Positions 1 through 11,530 of a DNA stretch of 64,000 nucleotides are shown here, piece after piece. The translations under genes were made by a program, and so were the position numbers. The notes beneath the pieces are model-generated. The model was not told the origin of the DNA. It saw only the letters and a list, made by a program, of their open reading frames with translations, and did no database searches. Position 1 is the stretch's first letter. Every line of letters starts with the position of its first letter. The DNA lies in assembly GCA_034766995.1 (NCBI GenBank), contig CM068321.1, positions 17,248,526 to 17,312,525 on the forward strand, given 5' to 3'. Origin of the DNA: Acanthacorydalis orientalis (lineage: Eukaryota; Arthropoda; Insecta; Megaloptera; Corydalidae).

Positions 1-383
1 TTTGTTGAACTAATAATGTGATTTGAATGAACATTTTTCATTTTGAATTTTTAATTTGAAATGTATTATTTTATGTTCTAATTTTAATATGAATAATAAT
101 ATTATTTTAATCTTAAATATGTAAAAATTATTCAACAATATTTTGTATATTTATAAATCCATGGTGTTTTGTGTATAATTCACAGTAATATATTCAATAT
201 GGGATGCATTTTCAAATTCAATTACGTTTTGGTGTTATGCTAATCAACATACATTTTCAACCTGAATAATTAGTCAGTATATTTTTTGATGAATTTGTAA
301 ATTAGTTAGATACATGTTAATAAAAAAGATTATCAGTCACCGCATGAATTAATAAATATTTATTCATATATTTAAATCCATAG

Positions 384-387
<4 letters not shown>

Positions 388-439
<52 letters not shown>
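388..439. repeat. (TA)n
   Basis: 52 bp, one C interruption at 424. Confidence 0.95.
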
Positions 440-619
440 ATAAAAAAATGACTCAATTGTTATAAAGTTAATTATTATGTTTAAATTCTAAGTCGTTAAA
501 TGAATAACATTATAATTAGAAAAAAAATATTTAAGATACTTTAAAATAATGAATGATAATTAAATACATGTAATTAAAAACACTCCTTCGAAATCAACAT
601 ATAAATTTAGAACATCTTA

Positions 620-1170
620 GTTATAAAGATAACCCAGATTGTATCGAAATTTTCATTCGTTCCGTCGATCATTTTTCTTGCTTCGTAAATCTTCAAGGAA
701 CTCACTATTACGTTAGTGAATTTTCATATAAAATTTCGACACGTTAATTGCAATTACTCGAGACAAACTCGAGCAAAAATATCACGGCGCCACGCCTTTA
801 ATTGTGAATATCCGTTACGTTGTACCGCACGACTCACGTGCCACAAATTATAAAGGTGGAACAATCTTCGGACGAAAATTATTTTTCGTTAGCGCACGTC
901 GGATAGCGGAGATCAATGTTTGTCAAGTTCAATTACGTCCGCTAACGAATTAAAACGGTGTAATTCAATCAAGCTTCATTTTTTCCCCGGTCGTCGTTTA
1001 ACGCGAACGAGGTGGACGTAACGACGGCATAGAACAACGAACTGCCACTTGACTGGAAGGTATCAAAGAGCGTTCGCACGCACAGACATGCAATAATGTA
1101 ATTATTCAGCGCGTTCGAAGCACACGCATCCGGATATCTCATCTGAATCAGTACAGTTGTCGCATCATAT
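620..1170. other. GC-richer unique island
   Basis: Balanced-composition sequence rich in CG steps (for example GCGCACGTCGGATAGCGGAG) in a surrounding of very AT-rich DNA. It has no long frame on either strand. It could be a conserved regulatory element or untranslated exon; ACTCACGTGCC near 830 contains an E-box. Seen as a composition shift only. Confidence 0.3.
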
Positions 1171-1529
1171 TCTAGTTCTTCTTTGTGCGTTTGTTTGTAT
1201 CTGCTGTCATCGTACTAAATAACATGTAATCAAGTCACATTAAAATCAATTATATTCATATGTGTTGCAGTACAAATCTCTTTGAATTCATCATTCATTT
1301 GAGTATTAATTGTCGTTAAATTGAATACATTTTGACAAGTTTTAATAAAAGAATTCGATTAGATCTTATTCCATATTTGTATACGGGTTTAATTTTAAAT
1401 TTTCCAGTCATTTGGTATATTTTTTTGAAGTATTAAGAAAATTTAAGATATATTAGATGTAAAAATTAATTCTGTTCTTTTAAATTGAATCAGTGGTAAT
1501 TCTGTCATTTCCTTTAATTTAAAATATTT

Positions 1530-1575
1530 TCGCATTAATCTTATATGTCGACACACCCTCAAACCCCCAAATTAA
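1530..1575 (+). mobile_element. LINE 3'-terminal tail (copy 1)
   Basis: The string CGCATTAATCTTATATGTCG and the following CCCTCAAACCCCCAAAT align with the 3' tail of the LINE at 51890-52590 and with tails at 53030 and 56750. The shared frame is (g)C-x-CTAAT-x-ACCTTAG-x-TGT(C/T)G-x-CGTG, then an A/C-rich AAACCCCAAAT block. Only the tail is preserved. Tails of this kind are typical of I/Jockey-type non-LTR elements, which end in short A-rich or tandem sequences. Confidence 0.45.
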
Positions 1576-1684
1576 AATACTTTTATGTCGTGTTAGGATT
1601 TTAAAGTGTCTACCTTAACATTTATAAACACTATATCTCTTGGCCAAGAAGTTGGCATAACCTCACAAAACGGTACTGAACACG

Positions 1685-1842
1685 ATGGCATTCAAAAAGC
1701 AGGATATTAGGTATTGCAATCTTTTTGCATTCCAATTGAAAAAAATGCTACTGAAGCCGCGGGTATGATTTGTTTAGCTTTTGGGGAAGGTGTCTTGACT
1801 TATAAAACATGCAAAAAATACCAAACAGTGGAAGTGTTGTGA
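1685..1842 (+). pseudogene. mariner transposase N-terminal relic
   Basis: From ATG at 1685 the frame reads MAFKKQDIRYCNLFAFQLKK. After a one-base loss in the A-run at 1739-1745 it continues in the next frame as NATEAAGMICLAFGEG, then TYKTCKKYQ. This is the first helix-turn-helix (DNA-binding) part of mariner transposases, which carry the same K.x.N.A.x.E.A..I...GE....T....W layout. A stop follows at 1840-1842 and similarity fades in the next 100 bases. No catalytic region is attached. The family assignment is from memory of mariner alignments. It may belong to the same family as the C-terminal relic at 26270. Confidence 0.7.
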
Positions 1843-2027
1843 AAATGCATTACGACTTCATCGACTTAATCATTTTTTTTCGACAAGGGATTCATCAGTT
1901 ACTTGACAGATGAAGTAAAGTTATACAAAAGAATGGGAGATATTTTGAGAATTGAAATGTATTTCATTTTTTTATAAAAAGGCACCGAATTAATTTGTAC
2001 ATCTAATAGACAATCTTACTGAATCTT

Positions 2028-2097
2028 ATTACTTTGAAGACGATTCGATCTCCATCGAAATTAGTATAAGCAACAATCAGAAATGATTAGTAATTAT
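2028..2097 (+). repeat. dispersed repeat 'GAAGATGAT..CAACAATC' copy A
   Basis: Contains TTTGAAGACGATTCGATCTC, then CATCGAAATTAGTATAAGCA and ACAATCAGAAATGATTAGTAAT. It aligns with 31468-31544 and 58301-58375 over the same ordered blocks (GAAGAtGAT, ATCGAAAT, GTAT-AGCAACAATCA-AAATGATTA). It looks like the decayed end of an unclassified element. Confidence 0.5.
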
Positions 2098-2573
2098 TTA
2101 TTGAAACTTTTTGGTAATATTATTTGTTTGTGGTTTTTAGGCAAGTGAAAAAAGTATTTACAAAACAAGTTGGATAATGTGATTAAAAGTATTCATAAAA
2201 TTTGAGAATATGCCGAAGAAAACGAAGTTTATTTTTATGAATTAATTGTATTTTAAAAATTAACACAGTAGAAAGATATAATTCTCTAACCAAACAAAAC
2301 TTTAAATTTATTTTTCAAAAAATAATGTATGAGAATATAGACATAAGATAATAACCATTTTGTCTGTATTTTGTCTGAAAATATCAATATGCGTGTTGTT
2401 CTAGTGATCGCAGTACTTTAAGATTACTTGAGTTTCTGTTTTCTAAAACTAGTTTCGACATGTGTGCCGCATATATTTAATATATAATAAAAAAGAGCAA
2501 CTTGGTCAGAGTTGACAGATAATCAGTAATTGCAATATACTCCGGTTTTAATTAGTTGTAATTACCGAGTAAG

Positions 2574-2576
<3 letters not shown>

Positions 2577-2642
<66 letters not shown>
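2577..2642. repeat. (TA)33
   Basis: 66 bp, uninterrupted. Confidence 0.97.
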
Positions 2643-2645
<3 letters not shown>

Positions 2646-3030
2646 GGAGAATTTGTATACATATGTATGCGAGCATGTGTGTATATAATGATTTTATAAC
2701 ATGCAGACAAATAACGTGTAATCTCCGTTGTATTCATTAATTTTAAGCGAATAACTATGTTAATTACGTATTTGATAGAATTAACTTGAGTGTATATGTT
2801 AAAAAAAATTATCTTCGTTACATTTCAAACCCGTTCTGACACTACTGTAATACATGTCATGAAAATGTATGTAAAATCAAGTATATGAAATGTTTGCGTT
2901 GCTTTGAAGTATTTACCATCAATTGAATTATTCAAAATTTGTTCTGGTTAAAAACTTTCACCATTTAATTTGTCCAAGTAATAATAATATTCTAGTATTA
3001 ATATATTCCTCTTTATATTCTGTGTTTTAA

Positions 3031-3068
3031 TTTATTTACAAACATTGAGAAATGTTTAAGTAATGTAG
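3031..3068 (+). repeat. 38-bp repeat, copy 1
   Basis: Starts TTTATTTACAAACATT and ends TGTTTAAGTAATGTAG. It matches 5569-5606 at 36 of 38 positions with no gap. The centre (AACATT..AAATGTT) is self-complementary. No known family recognised. Confidence 0.6.
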
Positions 3069-3321
3069 GCGAATATTTGTAAATAGTATGAAGTATTTTG
3101 TATGCAATATAAGAGTTTTGTTTGTTTGTGTTAAGTATATCCAATAAGAGTTTATGCAGGTTTGTGGATGAATATAAAACGTTATTTCTTAACAAAATTG
3201 TTTAGTTAGGAAATTAGACTTTGATTGTTTTTAAGTTTCTTTTGGATGTGACTCATGTCTTTTTGAATTATGTCAGTCTTGTATTTATTTGATTTATATT
3301 TTTTTTTCATTTATTCGTTAC

Positions 3322-3324
<3 letters not shown>

Positions 3325-3394
<70 letters not shown>

Positions 3395-3416
3395 TATATA
3401 CATATCTATCTATCTA

Positions 3417-3475
<59 letters not shown>
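3325..3475. repeat. compound (TA)n/(TACATA)/(CTAT)4
   Basis: 151 bp; (CTAT) units at about 3404-3420. Right edge touches the LINE relic. Confidence 0.95.
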
Positions 3476-3478
<3 letters not shown>

Positions 3479-3479
3479 G

Positions 3480-3851
3480 TTTGAGGGGGGAGGAAGCTAT
3501 CTGGTCTCCCGACACTTAGACTCGAGGTCCATTATGCCTTCCCTCGGCTGATCAAAACTACTCGGGAAGTCTCGCTTCCTTCCAGAAGCCTATCAGCCTG
3601 CCCGAATTTATAGACCCTAGTTCGGCCACAGTGAGGAGAAACTCCCCAAACCATCGTCGCCTTAAATTGACCCATGCCGGACATTCCGCGAGGAGGTGAT
3701 TGGGGGTCTCGTTGGCCCCCCACACCATCTACACTTCCTGTCCGTCCTTCGGCCTTGTATATGTTCGTGGTAGCTTAGTGTCCTGTGACAATTCGCACCA
3801 GGATCCGGGAGAAGGATCTGCCACGTGTATAGATTCTCTTGGTCCAGTCCT

Positions 3852-3853
<2 letters not shown>
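3480..3853 (-). mobile_element. LINE ORF2 C-terminal relic between two TA arrays
   Basis: A GC-richer block of about 375 bp with sharp edges against (TA)n on both sides. On the minus strand it carries RILVRIVTGH, then after a frameshift RKCRWCGG, then after a second shift NETPNHLLAECPAWVNLRRR and RLIGFWKEARLPE, with a stop at 3558-3560. C-x2-C, the downstream H and the AEC cysteine form the zinc-knuckle-like C..C..H..C signature found at the ORF2 C-terminus of I/Jockey/R1-type non-LTR retrotransposons. About 75 nt of 3' sequence follow the stop, ending CCTCCCCCCTCAAAC before the TA array. The relic is 5'-truncated at 3853 and frameshifted, so inactive. Exact clade not determined. Confidence 0.72.

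Positions 3854-3906
<53 letters not shown>
3854..3906. repeat. (TA)n
   Basis: 53 bp; left edge is the truncated 5' end of the LINE relic. Confidence 0.95.
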
Positions 3907-3911
<5 letters not shown>

Positions 3912-4373
3912 CATAATTAATTTAAATATTAAATTATCCTAACATTCATAAACTTTTTGATTTGGTGTTGACAAAAAGATAGAGGTAGTGAAATAATTTA
4001 GCTAGCACCAAATTTAATTAAAATTAAACATATTTATGTATTAGAAGCAGATACTTCGTTTTTTTTTAATCCGTTTCAATATATTTAAAAAAATGATAGA
4101 AAATAGGAGTGAAAGAATTTAATTAGAACACATGTTTTCTTGAAATATTTTAAAAGGTTATTATTTCACAACATAATATAAAGATAATAAATTATTATAC
4201 TGACCTTAATAATTCGAACATTTTGTCTCAGTTATCAAATACATGGATTATAACAGCGAAATATATTAAATATATTATGAAACAAAGAATGGATAGCCTT
4301 TTTTAAAAATACTATTAAGCTACAAGTGATGTAACATAAAATACAATCCATGTCTTAACGTACAACCATTCAT

Positions 4374-4377
<4 letters not shown>

Positions 4378-4425
<48 letters not shown>
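4378..4425. repeat. (TA)24
   Basis: 48 bp, pure. Confidence 0.95.
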
Positions 4426-4430
<5 letters not shown>

Positions 4431-5062
4431 TTGGTATACTAGTGTGTTGGTACCAGACTGCATTTACGTCCACATTTGAAACTAAAATGAGACGAATCTC
4501 AACCGAATACACGTAATCCATCGTACAGGTCGAACTATCGTGTCAAATTGAAGTACATATGTGGCACGAGTCGCGTGGGTGTTTGGAGAATGAGTCGAAC
4601 CTCGTTTTGACATTGATGAATGTATGTAAGATCGTAATAGGTACTAAATAATGACTACCTAAATGCATTGGTCTGAGTGTCTTCTCTGCTTCTCTGCGTT
4701 CAAACGAATTAACAAAAGAATTAGGTACATAAAGAAGGATATACACACATGTACACATATACATAATACTCGATACATATATTTACTGAATAATAGACAG
4801 TATTTCGTTCTAGATTTAACGTGATATACGATTATTATTTTAGTCTAATATAGATTGTACATAAATGCTACTGAAATTGTTACTCTCTATGAGTGGTTTT
4901 TACGATAAGGACTTGTTAATAATTTTTAAAAGTTGTATCATTCATATGTTAAAAAGAAGTAATTATTTAGAAAGTGATAAAAAACAATGTTACAATGATA
5001 GATTTTTACAAGGGAAATTAGATTTTGTATCAAATGTCAGTGTTGTATAACAAAGAAGAAAT

Positions 5063-5506
5063 ACTGGTGATCATTTCATTTAACATGTTCGCGTGGGTCA
5101 CCAGTGACCCAAAATGGACTCTCCGTTTTGGCCGTTCGAGAAGTTTTCTATCGAGAGAAATATTATATAATTTAAATAAATACATAAACATAGTTTTTTT
5201 TTAATAATTTGGTGATTTAAAAATCATGGTATCGAAATATGCATTTAGAATCATTACTGGAAAAATAGTTTTTGTGCGGAGTGAAAATTTATTTTAAAAT
5301 ACAGTTTTTTTGTTTAATTATTATTTTTTTCTCATTTTTAAATATTTGGAATTACTTCCTTAATAATGATTTATTTTTTAATTTGATTACATTTAGAAAC
5401 TTACTTATGTTAGAAAACAATTTCTTTAGATTAACAATTATTTCGAAAATTATACCGACACAGTCAAGAAAAAATAGAAAAGAGTATCTAGAATAAAATC
5501 ACCAGT
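5063..5506. mobile_element. candidate MITE with ACTGGTGAT ends
   Basis: The left end ACTGGTGATCATTT and right end AAAATCACCAGT form short imperfect terminal inverted repeats 444 bp apart. Near the left end is an internal inverted repeat TGGGTCAC-CA-GTGACCCA (about 5095-5112), a motif I associate loosely with some piggyBac-like elements. The interior is AT-rich and noncoding. The terminal repeat is short, so this is tentative. Confidence 0.35.
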
Positions 5507-5568
5507 TGTTTATCTCTAAATGTATAAAAATCAAGACAAAATTAAAATTAATTTAAAAATTAACTTGA

Positions 5569-5606
5569 TTTATTTACAAACATTCAAAAATGTTTAAGTA
5601 ATGTAG
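5569..5606 (+). repeat. 38-bp repeat, copy 2
   Basis: Second copy of the 38-bp unit at 3031-3068, same orientation, two substitutions. It lies about 60 bp beyond the right end of the candidate MITE at 5063-5506. Confidence 0.6.
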
Positions 5607-6336
5607 CAAGATTTATTAATTTCAAATTTGTACAAAATAATTTTAATACACTTAAGATGAAATTATTTGGAACAAAATCATGGCCATTGTAAGCAATCTT
5701 CTTCAACTCTCCTTACTATATCCTCATAAGTCGTATTTCATTACATTTTTCTTATATTTTTATTTTGAAAATTGTTTAGTTCATCATTTTTTAAAATTAC
5801 ATTTCCATTTTGCAGGTTATCGTTTCTTATTTTATTTTTTGAATATTTAAAGATATATATTTTTTCTTGCTCCTTCATGAGCTTAATTATTAATGTAATT
5901 GCATTTACAGATATTTATTTTGTAAATATTTTTTTTATTTTTCCCAGTGATGCCTGGAAAACAGTTTTCAAAATTTGACACTATCTTCGAATGACTTTTA
6001 TTATGAGTATATAAAGAATATTATTAAATGCACACGGAATTGTAATGTCTTGTAGGACAATTGATTCACATAGACAGTTATTTAAATAGTTAGTCATATT
6101 TTGATTTGTTTAGTCAGGTGAGTTTGTTATAGTTTTAACTGATGATTAATTTTGTTTCGAAAATTTTAGATATTAACAGCATATCAGAATATTTTTTTAA
6201 TAACTAGAGTATTAGACTTTAGGTGTACTTTTGTAGACTATCTAGTACTGATGACTTTTGGAATTATCAATACTTTGATTTAATTTTACACAATTTTTCT
6301 ACTTAGCTAAATTTTCAAATAAATTATATACATATG

Positions 6337-6340
<4 letters not shown>

Positions 6341-6411
<71 letters not shown>
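6341..6411. repeat. (CA)n(TA)n compound
   Basis: CATA/CA part then about 42 bp of TA. Confidence 0.95.
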
Positions 6412-6414
<3 letters not shown>

Positions 6415-6522
6415 GTTAGAGTAACTTATTTTGAAAATTAATAGAAAGGAAAATTGATTTCTAGAAAATTGATTTCTTTCATTATTGATAGATATATTAT
6501 CAACCATTTATACTCAGAGTAG

Positions 6523-6526
<4 letters not shown>

Positions 6527-6558
<32 letters not shown>
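6527..6558. repeat. (TA)16
   Basis: 32 bp, pure. Confidence 0.95.
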
Positions 6559-6559
<1 letters not shown>

Positions 6560-6561
<2 letters not shown>

Positions 6562-7100
6562 TATTCTTGTTGATTTTTTTCGTATCCTTCACCAAAAAGG
6601 ACTTCATAGTAACCGCTCTGAAATGTAATAATTTCGACTTGTTAACTCCGTATATCAAAAACCTAACTGTATCGAATATAAACACAAATCTCATCATATA
6701 AATCATCAGATCGGTTTATATACAAACTCGTATCAATATTGACTATATGAAACGCAGTGGTCGTTTTCGGAATCGTTTCTTTTCCTATACATCTTTCAAT
6801 ATTTACCTTCTAGTACAACGTACATTCTCGACACAGTTACAAGATTTGGTCCTTCTTATACATTCTTCACATAGTGTATGTTTAGTCAACTGGATGTTAT
6901 TCAATCTTTGTATACATTAATCTTTACTTAAAAAAAACGTTTGTTTGTATGTACGTCAGTAGACATGGTTAGATAAAATTACCTGATGATTCAGTATGAA
7001 GTGGATTACATTTATATTTACATATTTAGGACGACGAACTGTAACTTTTTATAAAGAACGACTCGAATACCGTCGTCAGTAAAGTAATTTCGGTTTAGTC

Positions 7101-7137
<37 letters not shown>

Positions 7138-7500
7138 GTTCCTTTATCTAAAGAGAAGCAATTAACACAAAACGACCTTAATTAGCCGCAAACATAACAA
7201 AAGTAAATGTAATCTAAATGAACCGCTTCACTTTGATACATTTCCATCATAAACGTATTCGTACGATGTCGCTGGAAGAGGCTGTAACATGTCATTGTTG
7301 GATTCTTCACTGTAGCATTTTATCACATAGACGGATATTTTCACAATCCACTTGGCCCTAATGAAATTCGTGGCCAGCCAAGCGTCTTTGCAGAAGAATT
7401 ACGTCTTCTTGCACATTGGCGTCGTAACGGGAGCTATTCGAGCGCCGGTAATTATGTACACGGGAGAGTCGCACGTTTCGTTACATGTCCTATCCGCTTT
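6560..7500. other. moderately GC-richer unique stretch
   Basis: Unique sequence with fewer poly-A/T runs than its surroundings, best at 7220-7500 (CGGGAGCTATTCGAGCGCCG). Interrupted by a TA array at 7103-7134. No coding frame or element recognised. Confidence 0.25.
7103..7134. repeat. (TA)16
   Basis: 32 bp, pure. Confidence 0.95.
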
Positions 7501-7851
7501 ATGATTGCGTTTAGATGTTTTTTTTTCTTCAATCGAGTCTGTGCGTCTCTGTCCTCATTTTTTAGATTATTCAAGAAAATCAATTATAATGAACGTTACA
7601 GACTTATTATTTATGGTATAAGAATGCTGTTTAATAACCATGAATTACGTTTTATTATTCAGTTTATTTCATCGGATAATTGGAATTATAAATGTTTCTC
7701 GGGTCTATGACCATAACATAATAATTACATTTACGAAGTATTAACTAATGAATCGTAAGTTCAAGTGAATATTTATGAGATTATTTTTTTATTCACATAA
7801 AAACGGAATGAAGCTTAATGATTTAATAAAGAAACAAATATAATAATATGA

Positions 7852-7854
<3 letters not shown>

Positions 7855-7918
<64 letters not shown>
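7855..7918. repeat. (TA)32
   Basis: 64 bp, pure. Confidence 0.95.
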
Positions 7919-7922
<4 letters not shown>

Positions 7923-8437
7923 AATTTATGTTTTAATATATTATCCATTTTTTTACTATTATTTAAAACATTAATTAAATAAATTCTTGACAAGGAAAAT
8001 AATTATCCTCTTTCTCACATTTATTATTTTTATTTGAGTTGTTTTACATTATTAAAAAAATTCTATGTTCACTGTTTTTGTAGAATTTTCTTTTTTGGCT
8101 TAATATTAAGCCTAGTACACACTATTTATGTTGATTCCACAAATTGTCTTCGAAAAGTATACATAAGGTTTCAATTCAGTATCGATATTATTTCCAAAAA
8201 AGCCTATGTTTTGTAAAAGTATTTGAAAATGTGTTTTGGAAGTATCCAATCTGTAATTCAGTCTTCAATGAACACTCATGATCAGTCATTTTTTTAATAT
8301 TATGATTTAATGAACTAATTACCTAACTGGTGTTTTAGTTGTATAAAAAAAAAACAGAAAGGTGATTGCGGGCAGGTAAAAATAAAAATACTGTATCTTT
8401 TTTCTCTGAAATATAAAAGAAAATAATATAAATCTAT

Positions 8438-8478
8438 TATATATATATATACAGTTTTATATATATATATATATATAT
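8438..8478. repeat. two short (TA)n tracts
   Basis: 14 and 21 bp split by CAGTTT. Confidence 0.9.
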
Positions 8479-9221
8479 TTAAACTTTTTCAACCGTCAGT
8501 ATAAAATTAAACTCCTATTTTTGAAGTATAGTAAAACACTAATTACTTAAGTTTCAATTGACTGAATTCTAAATTAATTTTATCACTACTACCAAAGAGT
8601 GCAGGCTTAATTTCGATATAAATCCCCCACACTTGCATCGTCAGCTCATGTGGGTTAATTTCTATCCATTTCATTCTATTCTCAAATGTTGTACAGATAT
8701 TAGAATTCAATAATACTTAAAATGCAATAATTAATACATTGCGTATTGATAAGAATGAATAGATATTAATTCAATCACCTGGATTTCTAATTGTTTAAAC
8801 CACTCCTGTCATGAATCTATTGAAGTAATCAAGGTGTTATTGTATTTTTATAACAGCGGCTTTTATCCAGAGGCTTTTTAATTCTTAATGATGGAAAATT
8901 ACCTTACCTTATTATCTTACTGAAGGTATAAATCATTGAACTTTTTTTGAGGTACACTATAAACATATCTATTGAAAAACATTTTGATAACTGATATGAA
9001 AATATATTTTGAAAATTAATTGAATTCAGGCCATTGAAAATATTGTAAAATTATTTTTGAAAGAACTAGTCTATAAAAATGTAAAATTTTGAAATTTGAA
9101 CATGGCTGTTAAGAAAAAAAGGAAACATTATTGCAACTAAATTCAATTTTTGTACTTCTATCGTTTTGTAAGTTTAAAAATTCATACTGAGATATAATTT
9201 AAGGCGTTTGTAAAACTATGC

Positions 9222-9225
<4 letters not shown>

Positions 9226-9278
<53 letters not shown>
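9226..9278. repeat. (TA)n
   Basis: 53 bp, followed by TTTATATATT. Confidence 0.95.
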
Positions 9279-9285
<7 letters not shown>

Positions 9286-9392
9286 TTGTTAAAAATCTCT
9301 AGCTCTTATAAGCTCTTACAGCTAAGTAAATAATTATTATTTTTTTTTTAATTTGTATAACATTTAATTTAAGTGCAATAAAATATATTTAG

Positions 9393-9578
9393 TTTGAAAT
9401 TGGGGGGATCTGCTTCCTACTTGATGGACTCGCTGAACCTGAAGAGCTCCTCTCCTACATGCTGCATTCGCCAAACCCCTGGATACTCCGCACCCGCTCG
9501 CTTCACTAGCACATCAGACTCGTTTTACTTGCTCTCTCGACTCGCTTCACTCGTATTGCATTTATTCGCTCAATATGG
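9393..9578 (-). mobile_element. coding-like GC island, probable LINE 3' relic
   Basis: A block markedly richer in GC than its surroundings, ending exactly at the TA array at 9579. On the minus strand there is an open frame at 9417-9524 containing LVKRAGAEYPGVWRMQ and GEELFRFSESIK before a stop. Just after the stop comes a C-run and then TTTCAAAC, resembling the CCCCCC..TCAAAC end of the relic at 3480. The upstream part reads open in another frame, suggesting a frameshift. The LINE assignment rests on architecture and the shared 3' motif, not on a recognised domain. Confidence 0.4.

Positions 9579-9638
<60 letters not shown>
9579..9638. repeat. (TA)30
   Basis: 60 bp; left edge is the GC-rich relic ending at 9578. 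Confidence 0.95.
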
Positions 9639-9641
<3 letters not shown>

Positions 9642-10400
9642 ATAATAGTATGTCTATATAATCATTTTCGCTGTTGAAAGCTAGTGAATGTATTCCTCTC
9701 GCAAGTGTTTAGCAACATTGTTTTATAAAGTCGCACATTTCAGTGTAGTTATTATGATATCAATATCATAATTTGTTGTGTAACTTCTGCTGTCATCATT
9801 AATAATAATTTAATATAAAATCTCTACACGTTCTCTTTAAGTTTCTTGTACATTTTTTGAAATTGTATGGAATATTTTTTTATATAAAAATAGATAATAT
9901 ATTTGCAATAAAAAATTAAGGTTAATATACCTTACATTTCTATATTGGAATAAAAAATATTACTTCTTAATTACACGCACAGATTAAAATTCAAATAAAA
10001 TGTATAATTGTTTATTAGAATCTAAGCAAAATATACAGTAAAAATTAAATGGATATTTCTTTTAGAATGTCTCGAATACTTTTAACATTATTTACTCGAA
10101 CATTCATTTCAGGTAAATATTAACAGAAAAGTATCTTTAAAATAAATACGAATCAAATTATATGCATTTCAAAGCTTTTAATATTTATATATAATACGTG
10201 ACATTAGTTAAGAACTCCAGCTTCTCTGAGTGAATACCTGCAATTCTTTGAAAATGTTAAATGAATTTCATACATAAACACATATGTAATTGCTTTTAGA
10301 TTAGTTACGAATCAAGAAATCGATTTTTTTAAATGCTAATTGATTTTCTCAGAAACTCATTACAAAATCACCCTCTCACAGCTAGAAACACATACATGTT

Positions 10401-10513
<113 letters not shown>

Positions 10514-10879
10514 CAAAAGCGTAAAAGCGACACCACTGACATCCATACATTCCTTACATAAACGGACATAACGTTTCACAATGTTAATAGAATCGAGAGG
10601 CTGGTCGGGTCTTTGCTAAAGACGAAATACGAATGAAACCTAAGACAGATATTTAAATTACGTACAGTCGTGATTGGAACTTGTACGGTCGTTTAATTTT
10701 TAATTATGTTTGTATAATACAGCTTTTAATATCAGTCGAGGTGTTCGTTCGTCTGTACTAATTATTCTCTTCAATTTAATTGAAACGCGATATGTGCATT
10801 TGTGTACGTGTTTTGAGATCATGTTTAATTATTGAAAAGCCATAAAGTAGATATTTAAATATAGAATATTTGTACAACC

Positions 10880-10881
<2 letters not shown>

Positions 10882-10938
<57 letters not shown>
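10882..10938. repeat. (TA)n
   Basis: 57 bp, pure. Confidence 0.95.
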
Positions 10939-10940
<2 letters not shown>

Positions 10941-11253
10941 TAGGGTGGTTCGATAGAAATTATTTTTTTAAGTAATTGCAGCTGGATATAATATCATATC
11001 AGTTATAAACATAGCAATAAAACTAAAACATTTAAACAATAACTTTTTTTAAATAATTTATGCATCTAACTATATTCGAATTCATGATATATTGGTGTTT
11101 AGATTGCCGATATGTTTTAAATATTATTATTCTTTTAAATCAGCGAGAACATTTTTCAAACTGGACACTGCCTGTTTAAAATAATGACAACAACAATACC
11201 TAATCTTGAGTTCTTCACAGACGTTGCTCACCTTCAGCTTAAGTACATTCATA

Positions 11254-11269
11254 CACACACACACACACT
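11254..11269. repeat. (AC)8
   Basis: 16 bp. Confidence 0.8.
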
Positions 11270-11522
11270 AGTCATTTGTTAAGAAGTCTGCTTTTATTTA
11301 TAATACCATAAGATCAGTCGTCTAATTCTGGATATATGTTTTTTTATATGCGTCGACAATAATACGGACTTAAAATACTACCTTTCATCAGATTAACGTG
11401 TGATTTGTCAACAAATGTATGTCCATGTCATATGTCACTTTCAAATTAAAGCGAGCTGCGGCTATTTGATTTATAGGTACACTCGAACGGCTATCGTGTT
11501 TAGTGAGATCGATAAAAATTGA

Positions 11523-11530
11523 TGACGTCA
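11523..11530. promoter_or_regulatory. palindromic CRE-like site
   Basis: TGACGTCA, the full consensus for CREB/ATF-type bZIP factors, inside a slightly GC-richer stretch (11380-11580). A single 8-mer, so chance is possible. Confidence 0.2.

Noticed and set aside
3270..3551. Long frames of alternating Tyr-Ile here and at about 20 other places
   Set aside because: They are translations of (TA)n, which is open in every frame. They carry no protein information.
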